The notes under the pieces are model-generated. The model saw only the letters and a program-made list of their open reading frames with translations. It was not told the DNA's origin and did not search any database. Below, in pieces: positions 1 through 7,531 of a stretch of 64,000 nucleotides of DNA. Position 1 is the stretch's first letter. Every line of letters begins with the position of its first letter. The DNA lies in the NCBI RefSeq assembly GCF_026967805.1, contig NZ_JAPVBG010000002.1:448928-512927 (forward strand), given 5' to 3'. Source of the DNA: Blastococcus sp. VKM Ac-2987 (GTDB taxonomy: Bacteria; Actinomycetota; Actinomycetes; Mycobacteriales; Geodermatophilaceae). The translations under genes and the position numbers were made by a program.

Positions 1-1026
1 CGTCACCCGCGGGGCGTCCTTCGACGTCGCCGTGAGGTCGGCGCCCTGGACGCGGGTCTTCGCGTAGTCCAGGGCCACCTGGTAGCCGGCCGAGAGGGTG
101 GCGATGGCCTTGGCGCCGACGAACATGCGGGCGTGCTCGATGACCTTGAACATCTGCGCGATGCCGTCGTGCACCTCCCCGACCAGCCAGCCCTGCGCGG
201 GCACCGGGCCGTCGCCGAAGGTGAGCTCGCAGGTCGTGGAGACCTTCAGGCCCATCTTCTTCTCGACGTTGGTGACGTAGGCGCCGTTGCGCTCGCCCAG
301 CGCGCCCGTCTCCAGTTCCACGTGGAACTTGGGGACGACGAACAGCGACAGGCCCTTGGTGCCGGCCTTCGCGCCCTCGGGACGGGCCAGGACCAGGTGG
401 ATGATGTTGTCGCTCAGGTCGTGCTCGGCAGAGGTGATGAACCGCTTGACGCCGGAGAGGTGCCACGAGCCGTCGGGCTGCTGCACCGCCTTGGTGGTGC
501 CGGCGCCGACGTCGGAGCCGGCGTCGGGCTCGGTGAGCACCATGGTGGCGCCCCACTTGTGCTCCAGCATGAGCTCGGCCAGGCGCTTCTGGTCCGGCGT
601 GCCCAGCTCGTCCAGGATCGCGGCGAAGGCCGCGCCCGAGCCGTACATGAACGCGGCCGGGTTGGCGCCGAGGATCATCTCGAAGGCGGCCCAGGTCAGG
701 GCGTGCGGTGCCCCGAAACCGCCGAGGTGCTCGGGCAGGTCGAGGCGGTACCACTCGCCGTCCTCGATGGCCTTGACCGACTTCTTGAACGACTCGGGGA
801 GCGTCACCGAGTTCGTGGCCGGGTCGAACACCGGGGGGTTGCGGTCGGCGTCGACGAAGGACGCCGCGACCGGGCCCTCGGCCAGCCGGCGGACCTCGCC
901 GAGGATCCCCCGAGCGGTCTCGACGTCCATCTGCTCGAACGGCCCGGTGCCGAAGCGGTCCTTGGTGTCCTGGAATTCGAAGAGGTTGAACTCGAGGTCC
1001 CGCAGGTTCGCGGTGTAGTGGCTCAT
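1..1026 (-). CDS. fadE5: Acyl-CoA dehydrogenase, FadE5-like (C-terminus beyond window)
   Basis: The first 342 codons of an acyl-CoA dehydrogenase start at the ATG at 1026 and run off the left edge. Such flavoenzymes perform the first oxidation of fatty-acid beta-oxidation and pass electrons to ETF. The N-terminus ([17 protein letters not shown]) and internal blocks such as [14 protein letters not shown] and VKRFITSAE closely match what I recall of mycobacterial FadE5, a roughly 610-residue member with an extra N-terminal domain. The segment TEPDAGSD is the usual FAD/substrate-contact motif. A promoter and a 23-bp inverted repeat lie directly upstream. The membrane acceptor gene etfD lies 16 kb away in this window, so both ends of the electron route are present. 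Confidence 0.88.
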   Translation of the reverse strand, partial: MSHYTANLRDLEFNLFEFQDTKDRFGTGPFEQMDVETARGILGEVRRLAEGPVAASFVDADRNPPVFDPATNSVTLPESFKKSVKAIEDGEWYRLDLPEHLGGFGAPHALTWAAFEMILGANPAAFMYGSGAAFAAILDELGTPDQKRLAELMLEHKWGATMVLTEPDAGSDVGAGTTKAVQQPDGSWHLSGVKRFITSAEHDLSDNIIHLVLARPEGAKAGTKGLSLFVVPKFHVELETGALGERNGAYVTNVEKKMGLKVSTTCELTFGDGPVPAQGWLVGEVHDGIAQMFKVIEHARMFVGAKAIATLSAGYQVALDYAKTRVQGADLTATSKDAPRVT

Positions 1027-1074
1027 GTGCGCTGGCTCCCGTGCTCCCTGCCGATGGACGGCGCTGCCTACTCG

Positions 1075-1114
1075 CCAGTAACAAACGTTATTACTGGTCG
1101 GTACGCAGGAGCAA
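1075..1114 (-). promoter_or_regulatory. Promoter and operator of the fadE5-like gene
   Basis: Read on the minus strand, a -35 box TTGCTC (1114-1109) and a -10 box TAACGT (1090-1085) are separated by 18 bp. An inverted repeat with 7-bp perfect arms, CCAGTAA (1075-1081) and TTACTGG (1091-1097), lies across the -10 box, so a bound repressor would block polymerase. The AT-rich stretch stands out in a very GC-rich region. The cognate regulator is unknown; the TetR gene at 2317-2943 is a candidate only by proximity. Confidence 0.6.
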
Positions 1115-1148
1115 GGTCTTGAGCCGGCACGCCTACTACGGGTGAGCC

Positions 1149-1180
1149 GGGACGCACGTCCCCGAGGGTCCGTGCGTCCC
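1149..1180 (-). terminator. Hairpin terminator downstream of the LapA-like gene
   Basis: Perfect 9-bp arms GGGACGCAC (1149-1157) and GTGCGTCCC (1172-1180) lie just past the stop of the LapA-like gene. There is no T-tract. A second short perfect hairpin (1191-1205, 7-bp arms) sits closer to the stop. Confidence 0.5.
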
Positions 1181-1215
1181 CGCCCGGCGACGGCGGAGTC
1201 CGCCGGCCGTGCGCG

Positions 1216-1572
1216 TCAGCGGCGGCGGCGCCGGGCCCGGAGCACGATGCTCGCCAGCCACACCAGCAGCCCGCCGAGCGCCGCGGCGATCAGCAGCGCG
1301 ACCACCAGCGGTGCCTCCACGTCGCCGAAGACCAGGCTGATCTGCACGGTCTGGCCGTTGAAGACGACGAACAGCACCAGGAGCACGGTGACGAAGATGA
1401 GCAGGGCCAGCGCCAGCGAGCGGCCGATCGCGCGGCCGGGGTGCCGCTCCTTCTGCGGGGCCTGCTGCGGCGCGGGCTCGGCCGCTCCGCCGTCGGCGGG
1501 GCCGGTCGAGCGGTTCCCCAGGCCGACGCTGAGCGGGTCGTCGGCCGTGCCGGACCGGTCGGGGGCGCTCAC
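1216..1572 (-). CDS. LapA-domain small membrane protein
   Basis: This 118-residue protein begins at a GTG (1572) that overlaps the preceding stop as GTGA. A hydrophilic N-terminus rich in Pro, Ala and Gln (about residues 1-45) is followed by two hydrophobic helices around residues 48-68 and 80-105, with the motif NGQTVQISLVFGDVEAPL between them. The protein ends in a run of Arg residues. This layout matches the LapA (lipopolysaccharide assembly protein A, DUF1049) domain, which is common in small actinobacterial inner-membrane proteins of unknown role. It is translationally coupled to the 56-residue ORF upstream. Function is not predicted beyond membrane location. Confidence 0.75.
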   Translation of the reverse strand: MSAPDRSGTADDPLSVGLGNRSTGPADGGAAEPAPQQAPQKERHPGRAIGRSLALALLIFVTVLLVLFVVFNGQTVQISLVFGDVEAPLVVALLIAAALGGLLVWLASIVLRARRRRR

Positions 1573-1739
1573 TGCGCGTCCGGTTCGGTGTCGGCGGGCG
1601 GGTAGGCCGGGCCGGCGATGCCGTCGGCCGGCCCCTCGGTGGCCCCCAGGGAGTCGCGGTCCTCGCCGGGGGCCTTCTGGGCACCGAGCGGCTGGGCCGT
1701 GCGTTCCGATCCGGCGTTGTTCTCGTCCGGCATGCTCAT
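1569..1739 (-). CDS. Small hydrophilic protein coupled to the LapA-like gene
   Basis: A 56-codon ORF starts at ATG 1739 (MSMPDENNAGSERTAQPLG) and stops at 1569, overlapping the GTG of the next gene by four bases (GTGA). The product is rich in Asp, Glu, Ala and Pro, has no hydrophobic segment and looks disordered. I do not recognise it. The exact GTGA overlap is the main reason to call it; it may be a small protein or may serve mainly to couple translation of the membrane protein. An internal ATG at 1733 is an alternative start. Confidence 0.5.
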   Translation of the reverse strand: MSMPDENNAGSERTAQPLGAQKAPGEDRDSLGATEGPADGIAGPAYPPADTEPDAQ

Positions 1740-1875
1740 CTGCACATTGTCCCCCTCCGGGCGACACCGCGGCCACTTGCCGTCGTCCGGTGCCGTGGCG
1801 CGGTGGCCCGTGTCCCGGTCGGGGAGCCTCCGGCCCCCGCGACCGGTCCACGCCCGGTGGTGGGTCCGGCTCCGG

Positions 1876-2301
1876 TCACCCCTCCAGCGCGGGGCCGGCC
1901 TCGTGCGCGGGGTGGCCGGAGGTCCGCTCGCGCTGCTTCATCCGCGCCTCGAAGACGTGCCGGTCGCCCCCCGAGAGCTCCTCGCGCGCACGGGCGTCGT
2001 AGGCGCGGAAGGAGCCCCAGTAGTTCTCGTCGAAGTCCTCGACGATCTGGAAGGTCCACCGGTCGGCGATGACGTTGCGCCCGACGAGGTCGCGGGCGAT
2101 GTCCTCGGCCAGCCGGTCCGCCCCCGCCTTCCCGAACAGCTCGACGGCCTCCTGGAGGAGCCGGTCGGCCTTGCCGGTCAACTGGTGGAAGGCGTACAGG
2201 AAGCCGCGTGCCTGGTCGACGGTCTCCAGGGCCTCGGACAGCTTGCCGAGCGCCTCCACCGTCGTGTCGTCGAGGTCGGGCCGGGTGCGATCGGTGCTCA
2301 C
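1876..2301 (-). CDS. Conserved hypothetical protein, helical, 141 aa
   Basis: This 141-residue protein starts at ATG 2301 (MSTDRTRPDLDD). It is predicted mainly helical, with amphipathic segments across residues 10-70 and a Trp/Tyr-rich central stretch (ADRWTFQIVEDFDENYWGSF). The charged tail ends in an Ala/Pro/Gly-rich segment. It has no signal peptide, membrane helix or known catalytic motif. Codon use and GC content match its neighbours. It lies 15 bp downstream of the TetR gene on the same strand and could be co-transcribed with it. I do not recognise the family. Confidence 0.65.
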   Translation of the reverse strand: MSTDRTRPDLDDTTVEALGKLSEALETVDQARGFLYAFHQLTGKADRLLQEAVELFGKAGADRLAEDIARDLVGRNVIADRWTFQIVEDFDENYWGSFRAYDARAREELSGGDRHVFEARMKQRERTSGHPAHEAGPALEG

Positions 2302-2316
2302 CGGCCCATCCTGCGG

Positions 2317-2943
2317 TCAGCCCCGGGCGGCCGCGATCTCGATCAGCCGCTCGGCCAGCCGGCGGCCGTGCGCGGCGGGGCCGTCGGGGCCCAGCAGGCC
2401 ACCGGAGAGGTACATGCCGTCGATGATCAGGTGGATCTGGGCGGCTAGGTCGTCGCCGTGGGCCGGGACGATCTCGTCGGCCAGGCGCTCGAGGCGTGCG
2501 TGCAGCTCGAACTTGTAGTCGGCCGCGGCGCTGCGGGCCGGGTGCTGCGGGTCGTCGTACTCGCTGCTCACGTTCGTGAAGGGGCAGCCGCGGAACCCGG
2601 TGCGGGTGACGTCGCGCTCCACCGCGTCGACGACGGACAGCAGCGCGGCCCGCGGGTCGCCCTCGAGCCGGTCCAGCTCGGCGTCGATGAAGCCCAGGAC
2701 GGTGGCCGCCTTGCGGGTCAGGTAGGCCCCGACGAGGTCGTCCTTGCTCTTGAACAGCCGGTAGACCGTCATCTTGCCCAGGCCGGTCTCCCGCACCAGC
2801 TCGTCCATGCCGACGCTGCGCGAGCTGCGCCCGGCGAACAGCCGTTCGGCGGTGTCCAGCACGATCGCCTGCCGCTCGGCGCGGCTGCGGCGGACCGGTG
2901 CCGAGATGTCGTCGTCGGCGGCGAGCGGTAGGGCGGCGGTCAC
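2317..2943 (-). CDS. TetR-family transcriptional regulator
   Basis: A TetR-type repressor of about 208 residues if started at GTG 2943; an upstream ATG at 3039 would add 32 low-complexity residues and is less likely. The N-terminal helix-turn-helix spans about residues 25-75 (SRAERQAIVLDTAERLF ... VGMDELVRETGLGKMTVYRLFKSKDDLVGAYL). The remainder is the helical ligand-binding domain. Cys in the motif GCPFTN is shared with many actinobacterial TetR proteins of the AcrR type. The ligand is unknown. It precedes the 141-residue hypothetical gene on the same strand and may control it or the nearby fadE5 gene. Confidence 0.85.
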   Translation of the reverse strand: MTAALPLAADDDISAPVRRSRAERQAIVLDTAERLFAGRSSRSVGMDELVRETGLGKMTVYRLFKSKDDLVGAYLTRKAATVLGFIDAELDRLEGDPRAALLSVVDAVERDVTRTGFRGCPFTNVSSEYDDPQHPARSAAADYKFELHARLERLADEIVPAHGDDLAAQIHLIIDGMYLSGGLLGPDGPAAHGRRLAERLIEIAAARG

Positions 2944-3105
2944 GTCAGCGATGGTGCACCAGGACGTGACGGAGCAGTTCGCGGCACGCCGACGATGATC
3001 GCTCTGGGTGACGAGAGGCGCCCGGGCTGGGCGTGGCACCGGGGATCGATGGTGTCGGTGTGACGACTCAGCGTCACCGGACGCGGCTCCCCGGCGCCGC
3101 CGGCG

Positions 3106-3240
3106 TCAGTCCCGGCGGGTGCGGCGGGGGTTGGCCAGCAGCCGGGCGACGGCGTGCGCCGCGGTCTCGACGGCGGACTCGTCGCGCGACGAGGTGGGCG
3201 ACTCGTGGGTGTTCGGGTGCGTGCGGGCGTTGTCCTCCAT
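3106..3240 (-). CDS. Possible small protein, 44 aa
   Basis: A 44-codon ORF (MEDNARTHPNTHESPTSSRD ... NPRRTRRD) lies in the otherwise gene-free stretch 2944-3382. It has a GGAG only three bases before the ATG, a basic C-terminus and codon use compatible with coding. I do not recognise it, and chance ORFs are common at this GC content. The rest of the gap shows only a short imperfect inverted repeat near 3060-3080 (TGACG/CGTCA arms). Confidence 0.3.
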   Translation of the reverse strand: MEDNARTHPNTHESPTSSRDESAVETAAHAVARLLANPRRTRRD

Positions 3241-3382
3241 GCGCTCCAGCGTGCCCGACCGTCGACCGGGGAAACCGTCGCGTACCCGATCGGGGCTGAG
3301 AGACGCGTCACCACCCGCCCCCGGGGTCGCGGGGCACGTGCCCCGGCCCGGCACGCAGGGCGCGTGCCGGCCGGGAGCGCGA

Positions 3383-3538
3383 TCAGACGTCGGGGGAGTC
3401 GGCACCGCCGCCGGCGGCGTCGTCGCGCCCCTCGGCCGGCTCCTCCGCGTGCGGCGTGCGGCCGCTGCCGGACTCCTCGCCGGCCGGGTCGCCCTCGGCG
3501 CGATCGGCGCTGTGCGGCGTGCGCTGGGGTTCGCTCAT
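3383..3538 (-). CDS. Small acidic protein with internal repeat, 51 aa
   Basis: A 51-residue ORF starts at ATG 3538 with a strong Shine-Dalgarno sequence (GAGGAGG, 8 bases upstream), which is the best evidence that it is translated. The product is very rich in Glu, Asp, Gly and Ala and carries two related segments: RTPHSADRAEGDPAGEE and RTPHAEEPAEGRDD. It is almost certainly disordered. It lies 66 bp downstream of the ribokinase gene on the same strand, so it may be on the same transcript. I do not recognise a family. Confidence 0.55.
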   Translation of the reverse strand: MSEPQRTPHSADRAEGDPAGEESGSGRTPHAEEPAEGRDDAAGGGADSPDV

Positions 3539-3604
3539 CGGGGCTCCTCCTCGGGATTCGGGTCGGGGTGGCTGTGCCCGGTCCTCCGGCCGGTGAACCG
3601 CTGC

Positions 3605-4540
3605 TCAGCCGACGGGGATGGCGGCGGGCACGTGCGGGAGCACCCGCCGCACGGCGTCGTCGTCGGGCAGGGCGCCGCGCGCCCCGGGGCCGGTCGTCGA
3701 CAACGCCGCGGCGGTGGCGGCGTGCCGCACGGCGTCGGGCAGGCTCGCTCCGTCGGCCAGCGCCTGCCCCAGCGCGCCGGTGAAGCAGTCCCCGGCGCCG
3801 GTGGTGTCCACGGCGGTGACCGCGGGCGGCGCCTGCATCAGGACGGGGCCCTCCCGGGGCACCACGAGGGCGCCGCGTGCCCCGAGGGTCACCACCACCG
3901 CGCCCGCCGTCACCCGGCGGGCCAGGTCGGCGAGCCCGGCGGGGGAGCGCTCGCCGGGCTCCTCGCCGGCCAGCTGCACCAGCTCGTGCTCGTTGGGCAC
4001 CAGGACGTCCACCCGTGCCAGCAGCGCGGCCGGCAGCGGGCGCGGGGGCGCGGGGGTGAGCACCACCGTGCCGGTCGCCGCCCGTGCCGCCGCCTCGACC
4101 GTCGGCAGCGGCACCTCGAGCTGCAGGAGCACCACCCTGGCCGAGCGCACCGAGGGCGTGTCGACGTCGTCCGGCGTCAGCTCGGCGTTGGCCCCGGGGA
4201 CCACCACGATCAGGTTCTCCCCGGTCGTCTCCTCGACCGGGATGGTCGCGGTCCCGGTCGGCGTGCCGGTCGTGCGCAGCACCCGGCTGACGTTCACCCG
4301 CGAGCCGGCCAGCGCGGCCAGCTGCCGGTCCCCGGCCGGGTCGTCGCCCACCCGCCCGACCATGTGGACGGTGTTGTTGCCCTGGCCGCCGAGGAGCCCG
4401 GCGGCAGCCGCCTGGTTGGCGCCCTTCCCACCCGGGGCGAGCGCCGCGGAGCGGGCCACGACCGTCTCCCCGCGGCCGGGCAGCCGGTCGACGGCCACCA
4501 GCACGTCCTCGTTCAGGCTGCCGACGACGGTGACGGACAC
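3605..4540 (-). CDS. rbsK: Ribokinase (PfkB family)
   Basis: A 311-residue PfkB-family sugar kinase, the normal length for ribokinase, which phosphorylates D-ribose to ribose 5-phosphate in the cytoplasm. The N-terminal signature GGKGANQA (37-44) binds the sugar. The C-terminal signature DTTGAGDCFTGAL (245-257) contains the catalytic base Asp251 and forms the anion hole. The GTG start at 4540 is supported by GGAGG five to six bases upstream. No ribose transporter adjoins it here. A related sugar kinase specificity cannot be excluded from sequence alone, since the usual NPAPA segment reads LTPAPP. Confidence 0.85.
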   Translation of the reverse strand: MSVTVVGSLNEDVLVAVDRLPGRGETVVARSAALAPGGKGANQAAAAGLLGGQGNNTVHMVGRVGDDPAGDRQLAALAGSRVNVSRVLRTTGTPTGTATIPVEETTGENLIVVVPGANAELTPDDVDTPSVRSARVVLLQLEVPLPTVEAAARAATGTVVLTPAPPRPLPAALLARVDVLVPNEHELVQLAGEEPGERSPAGLADLARRVTAGAVVVTLGARGALVVPREGPVLMQAPPAVTAVDTTGAGDCFTGALGQALADGASLPDAVRHAATAAALSTTGPGARGALPDDDAVRRVLPHVPAAIPVG

Positions 4541-4641
4541 GCGGACCTCCGGGGTGGGGGACGGGGCACCAGCAGTACCAGACCGCTGTTTCCCCCGGCC
4601 GGTGCCGCGGTAGGGGAGGGCGACGACCGAGCGGAGGACCG

Positions 4642-4983
4642 ATGACCACCGAGGATCCCGACGACGTCCGGCGCGAGTTCGGCGAGGCGGTGAACATGAC
4701 CGCCGGCGAACTGGAGGAGTGGCTGGCGACCGAGGAGTCGCAGGCCGTGGGGCAGAAGGACGGCGGCGACGAGTCCACCGGGCACGTCTCCGGCCGCCGC
4801 ATCGTCGAGCTGCTGCGCACGAAGAAGGGCGACCTCACCGACGACGACCTCGCCCACATGCGGAAGGTGCACGGCTACGTGGCGCGGCACCTGGCCCAGC
4901 GGCCGGCCCAGGAGGACGTCGAGACCTCCCGATGGCGGTACTCCCTGATGAACTGGGGGCACGATCCGCTGAAGAAGGGCTAG
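4642..4983 (+). CDS. DUF3140 family protein
   Basis: A 113-residue cytoplasmic protein with the characteristic DUF3140 layout: FGEAVNMTAGELEEWLATEES near the N-terminus, a central SGRRIVELLRTKKGDLTDDDLAHM segment and the C-terminal signature TSRWRYSLMNWGHDPLK. Members occur in actinobacteria and proteobacteria; some are annotated as DNA-binding on weak grounds, and I know of no established function. It ends 7 bp before the methyltransferase gene on the same strand, so co-transcription is likely. The start ATG follows GCGGAGGACCG, a good ribosome-binding site. Confidence 0.88.
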   Translation: MTTEDPDDVRREFGEAVNMTAGELEEWLATEESQAVGQKDGGDESTGHVSGRRIVELLRTKKGDLTDDDLAHMRKVHGYVARHLAQRPAQEDVETSRWRYSLMNWGHDPLKKG

Positions 4984-4990
4984 GCCCCAC

Positions 4991-5698
4991 GTGCGAGACA
5001 GCGTCCGACCGCGCAACGACCCCGCCCAGTACGACGACCTCGCCGACCAGTGGTGGGAGCCCTCCGGCGGGTTCGCCGCGCTGCACTGGCTGGCGGCTTC
5101 GCGGGCCGAGCACATCCCGCCCGCGGCCGAGCCGGGCGCGCTGCTGGTCGACCTCGCCTGCGGGGGTGGGCTCATGGCGCCGCACGCGGCCCGCCTCGGC
5201 TACCGGCACGTGGGCGTCGACCTCGGCTTCGAGGGGCTGCGGACGGCGCGCGGCCACGGCGTGCTCCCGGTGCGCGGATCGGTGCTCGCCGTCCCCCTGG
5301 CCGACGGCTGCACCGACGTCGTCGTCGCCGGCGAGATCCTCGAGCACGTCGAGGACGACGTCGCGGTGCTCGCCGAGTGCGCCCGACTGCTGCGGCCCGG
5401 GGGCGTGCTGGTGCTCGACGCGCTCGCCGCCACCCGGATCGGCCGCTTCCTCACGATCACCGTCGCCGAACGGCTGCCCGGCGGCCCGCCGCCGGGCATC
5501 CACGACCCCGCGCTCTTCGTGGACCGCGGGCGGCTGCTCGCCGCGGCCGACCGGCTGGGGCTGGACCTCCGCCTGGTCGGCCTGCGGCCCTCGCTCCGGG
5601 ACGCGGTGGCCTGGCGGCTGGGCCGCCGCGGCGGCGTGCGGATGAAGCCGATCAGGTCCACCGCCGTCGTCTTCGCCGGCTACGGGCGCAAGCGGTGA
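4991..5698 (+). CDS. SAM-dependent methyltransferase, UbiG-like
   Basis: A 235-residue class I methyltransferase. Motif I, the SAM-binding loop LLVDLACGGG, lies at residues 51-60. It is followed by the acidic strand end VGVDLG and the post-motif VVVAGEILEHVEDD. The N-terminal DDLADQWWEPSGGFAALHWL resembles UbiG-type O-methyltransferases. It starts at GTG 4991, 7 bp after DUF3140, and lies directly upstream of a type III polyketide synthase, so a plausible role is O- or C-methylation of the polyketide product. That role is inferred from context; UbiG function itself is not expected in a menaquinone-using actinobacterium. Confidence 0.82.
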   Translation: MRDSVRPRNDPAQYDDLADQWWEPSGGFAALHWLAASRAEHIPPAAEPGALLVDLACGGGLMAPHAARLGYRHVGVDLGFEGLRTARGHGVLPVRGSVLAVPLADGCTDVVVAGEILEHVEDDVAVLAECARLLRPGGVLVLDALAATRIGRFLTITVAERLPGGPPPGIHDPALFVDRGRLLAAADRLGLDLRLVGLRPSLRDAVAWRLGRRGGVRMKPIRSTAVVFAGYGRKR

Positions 5699-5736
5699 GC
5701 GGGCGTCGGCGTCCCGGCGCACGTACCGTCGGGCGC

Positions 5737-5775
5737 ATGATCCAGAGCAGGTCCGTCGCGGAACCGCGCCCGTGA
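5737..5775 (+). CDS. Putative 12-residue leader peptide coupled to the PKS gene
   Basis: ATG 5737 opens a 12-codon ORF ([12 protein letters not shown]) whose TGA overlaps the GTG start of the polyketide synthase as GTGA. A -10-like TACCGT sits exactly 7 bases before the ATG, the same spacing as at dcd and pyrE in this window. This suggests a leaderless transcript beginning at the ATG. It would drive coupled translation of the synthase, which lacks a clear ribosome-binding site. No Shine-Dalgarno precedes the ATG. Confidence 0.4.
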   Translation: MIQSRSVAEPRP

Positions 5776-6800
5776 CCGCGGCCGTCCTCACCGGCGCCGG
5801 CGCCGCGCTGCCCACGACGCTCGACCAGGAAGCTGCCTGGGAGGGGTTCTTCGCCACGCACTACGAAGGCGTGCGCGCGGCCCGCCGGATCTTCCTGGGC
5901 GCGGGGGTCCGCCGCCGCCACGCGGTCGCGAACCCGGTGGACGAGGACCTCAGCGGCTGGGGCACCGGCGCCCGGATGACCCGCTACATCCAGGAGGCGC
6001 TGCCGCTGGGCAAGCAGGCCGTGGCCGGGGCGCTGGACGCCGCGGGTCTGGCCCCGGGCGACGTCGGCCTCTTCGCCGTCGCCACCTGCACCGGCTACGC
6101 CACCCCGGGCCTCGACATCCGGCTGGCCAGCGACCTCGGCATGCCGGCGGGCCTGCAGCGGCTGCTCGTCGGCCACATGGGCTGCTACGCGGCCATCCCG
6201 GGGCTGGCGGCCGTGAGCGATTTCGTCACCGCCCGCTCGCGGCCGGCGGTGCTGCTGTGCTGCGAGCTGACCAGCCTGCACGTGCAGCCGGCGCAGGCCG
6301 ACCTCGAGCAGGTGGTCGCGCACGCGCTCTTCTCGGACGCCGCCGCGGCCGTCGTCGTCGAGCCCGGCGCCTCGCGCGGGCACCGGCTGGCCGGCATCGT
6401 CGCGCGCACCGACGCCTCCACCGCCGACCACATGACCTGGGACGTCACCGACCTCGGCTTCCGCATGGGGCTGTCCCCGCGCGTGCCCGACGTGCTGTCG
6501 CGGCACGTGGGCGACGTCGTCGACGAGCTGCTGGGCGCCGAGGGTCTGCGGGCCGAGGACGTCGCCGGCTGGGCCGTCCACCCCGGTGGGCCGCGGATCA
6601 TCGACGTGGTCCGGGACGAGCTCGGGCTGCGCGAGGAGCAGGTCGGCGCCTCCCGTCGGGTGCTCGCCGAGCACGGAAACTGCTCCTCGGCCACCGTCCT
6701 GCTCGTGCTGCAGGAGCTCGCCGACGTCGACGGCCCGATCGTCGCCATGGCCTTCGGTCCTGGGCTGACGCTGTACGCCGCACTGCTGCTGCCGGCCTGA
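5772..6800 (+). CDS. Type III polyketide synthase
   Basis: A 342-residue chalcone-synthase-fold enzyme, slightly shorter than plant members. The catalytic triad is complete: Cys138 in GHMGCYAA, His270 in AVHPGGPRI and Asn303 in EHGNCSSAT. The C-terminal loop AFGPGLT corresponds to the GFGPG motif. These homodimeric cytoplasmic enzymes extend an acyl-CoA starter with malonyl-CoA units and cyclise the product into pyrones, resorcinols or naphthalenes. Starter specificity cannot be read here. The partner is probably the methyltransferase just upstream. The start is GTG 5772, overlapping the leader ORF stop. Confidence 0.92.
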   Translation: MTAAVLTGAGAALPTTLDQEAAWEGFFATHYEGVRAARRIFLGAGVRRRHAVANPVDEDLSGWGTGARMTRYIQEALPLGKQAVAGALDAAGLAPGDVGLFAVATCTGYATPGLDIRLASDLGMPAGLQRLLVGHMGCYAAIPGLAAVSDFVTARSRPAVLLCCELTSLHVQPAQADLEQVVAHALFSDAAAAVVVEPGASRGHRLAGIVARTDASTADHMTWDVTDLGFRMGLSPRVPDVLSRHVGDVVDELLGAEGLRAEDVAGWAVHPGGPRIIDVVRDELGLREEQVGASRRVLAEHGNCSSATVLLVLQELADVDGPIVAMAFGPGLTLYAALLLPA

Positions 6801-6873
6801 CCCGACTGTCGGCCGGGCGCGCCCGGCCCTACGCTCCGGCGTACCGCGACGTCGGACTGGGGGGAGGGCAGCC

Positions 6874-7518
6874 GTGGAGCCGTCCCGATCTCGCGTGCGG
6901 GTCTTCCTCGTCGACGACCACGAGGTGGTCCGCCGCGGCGTGGCCGAGGTGCTGGAGGACGCCGCCGACCTGGTCGTCGTCGGGGAGGCCGGCACGGTCG
7001 CCGAGGCCCTGGCGCGGGTGCCGGCGGTGCGTCCCGACGTCGCCGTCCTGGACATGCGGTTGCCCGACGGTGACGGCGCCTCGCTGTGCCGGGAGCTACG
7101 CGCCCGCGTCCGCGGCCTCCGCTGCCTGGTGCTGACCAGCTACGCCGACCGGAGCGCCCGCGACGACGCCGTCCGGGCCGGGGCGGCCGGCTTCCTGCTC
7201 AAGCAGGTGCGCGGACCGGCCCTGGTGTCGGCGGTGCGCACCGTGGCCGGCGGCGGCACGCTCCTGGCCGACGGTCCGCCGCCCGCGGGGCGGCAGGGCG
7301 GGGACCGGCTGGCGGCGCTCACCGACCAGGAGCGCATCGTCCTACGGCTGATCGGGGAGGGTCTGACCAACCGGCAGATCGGCGAGCGCATGGGGCTGGC
7401 GGAGAAGACCGTGAAGAACTACACCAGCCACCTGCTGGCCAAGCTGGGGCTGGAGCGCCGCACCCAGGCCGCGATCCTCGCGACCGAGCTGCGCGAGACG
7501 CGTCCGCCGGGACGCTGA
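6874..7518 (+). CDS. NarL/DosR-family response regulator
   Basis: A 214-residue two-domain regulator. The receiver domain (about 8-125) has the acidic pair Asp14-Asp15, phospho-acceptor Asp60 in [13 protein letters not shown], Thr87 and Lys109. The C-terminal LuxR/GerE helix-turn-helix (about 147-205) contains [44 protein letters not shown]. The overall pattern resembles DosR/DevR. It faces the histidine-kinase gene at 7532-9157 with only 13 bp between stops, and that kinase is its obvious partner. Target genes are unknown; the type III PKS 73 bp upstream on the same strand could share its transcript. Confidence 0.9.
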   Translation: MEPSRSRVRVFLVDDHEVVRRGVAEVLEDAADLVVVGEAGTVAEALARVPAVRPDVAVLDMRLPDGDGASLCRELRARVRGLRCLVLTSYADRSARDDAVRAGAAGFLLKQVRGPALVSAVRTVAGGGTLLADGPPPAGRQGGDRLAALTDQERIVLRLIGEGLTNRQIGERMGLAEKTVKNYTSHLLAKLGLERRTQAAILATELRETRPPGR

Positions 7519-7531
7519 CGCCGCCGCGTGG

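Noticed and set aside
133..1122. Long plus-strand open frame opposite the fadE5-like gene
   Set aside because: It is the antisense of a clear acyl-CoA dehydrogenase and its translation is Arg/Gly/His-rich without any family motif; long antisense frames are expected at this GC content.
2944..3039. Longer start for the TetR regulator at ATG 3039
   Set aside because: The added 32 residues are low complexity and unlike TetR N-termini; GTG 2943 places the helix-turn-helix at the usual distance from the start.
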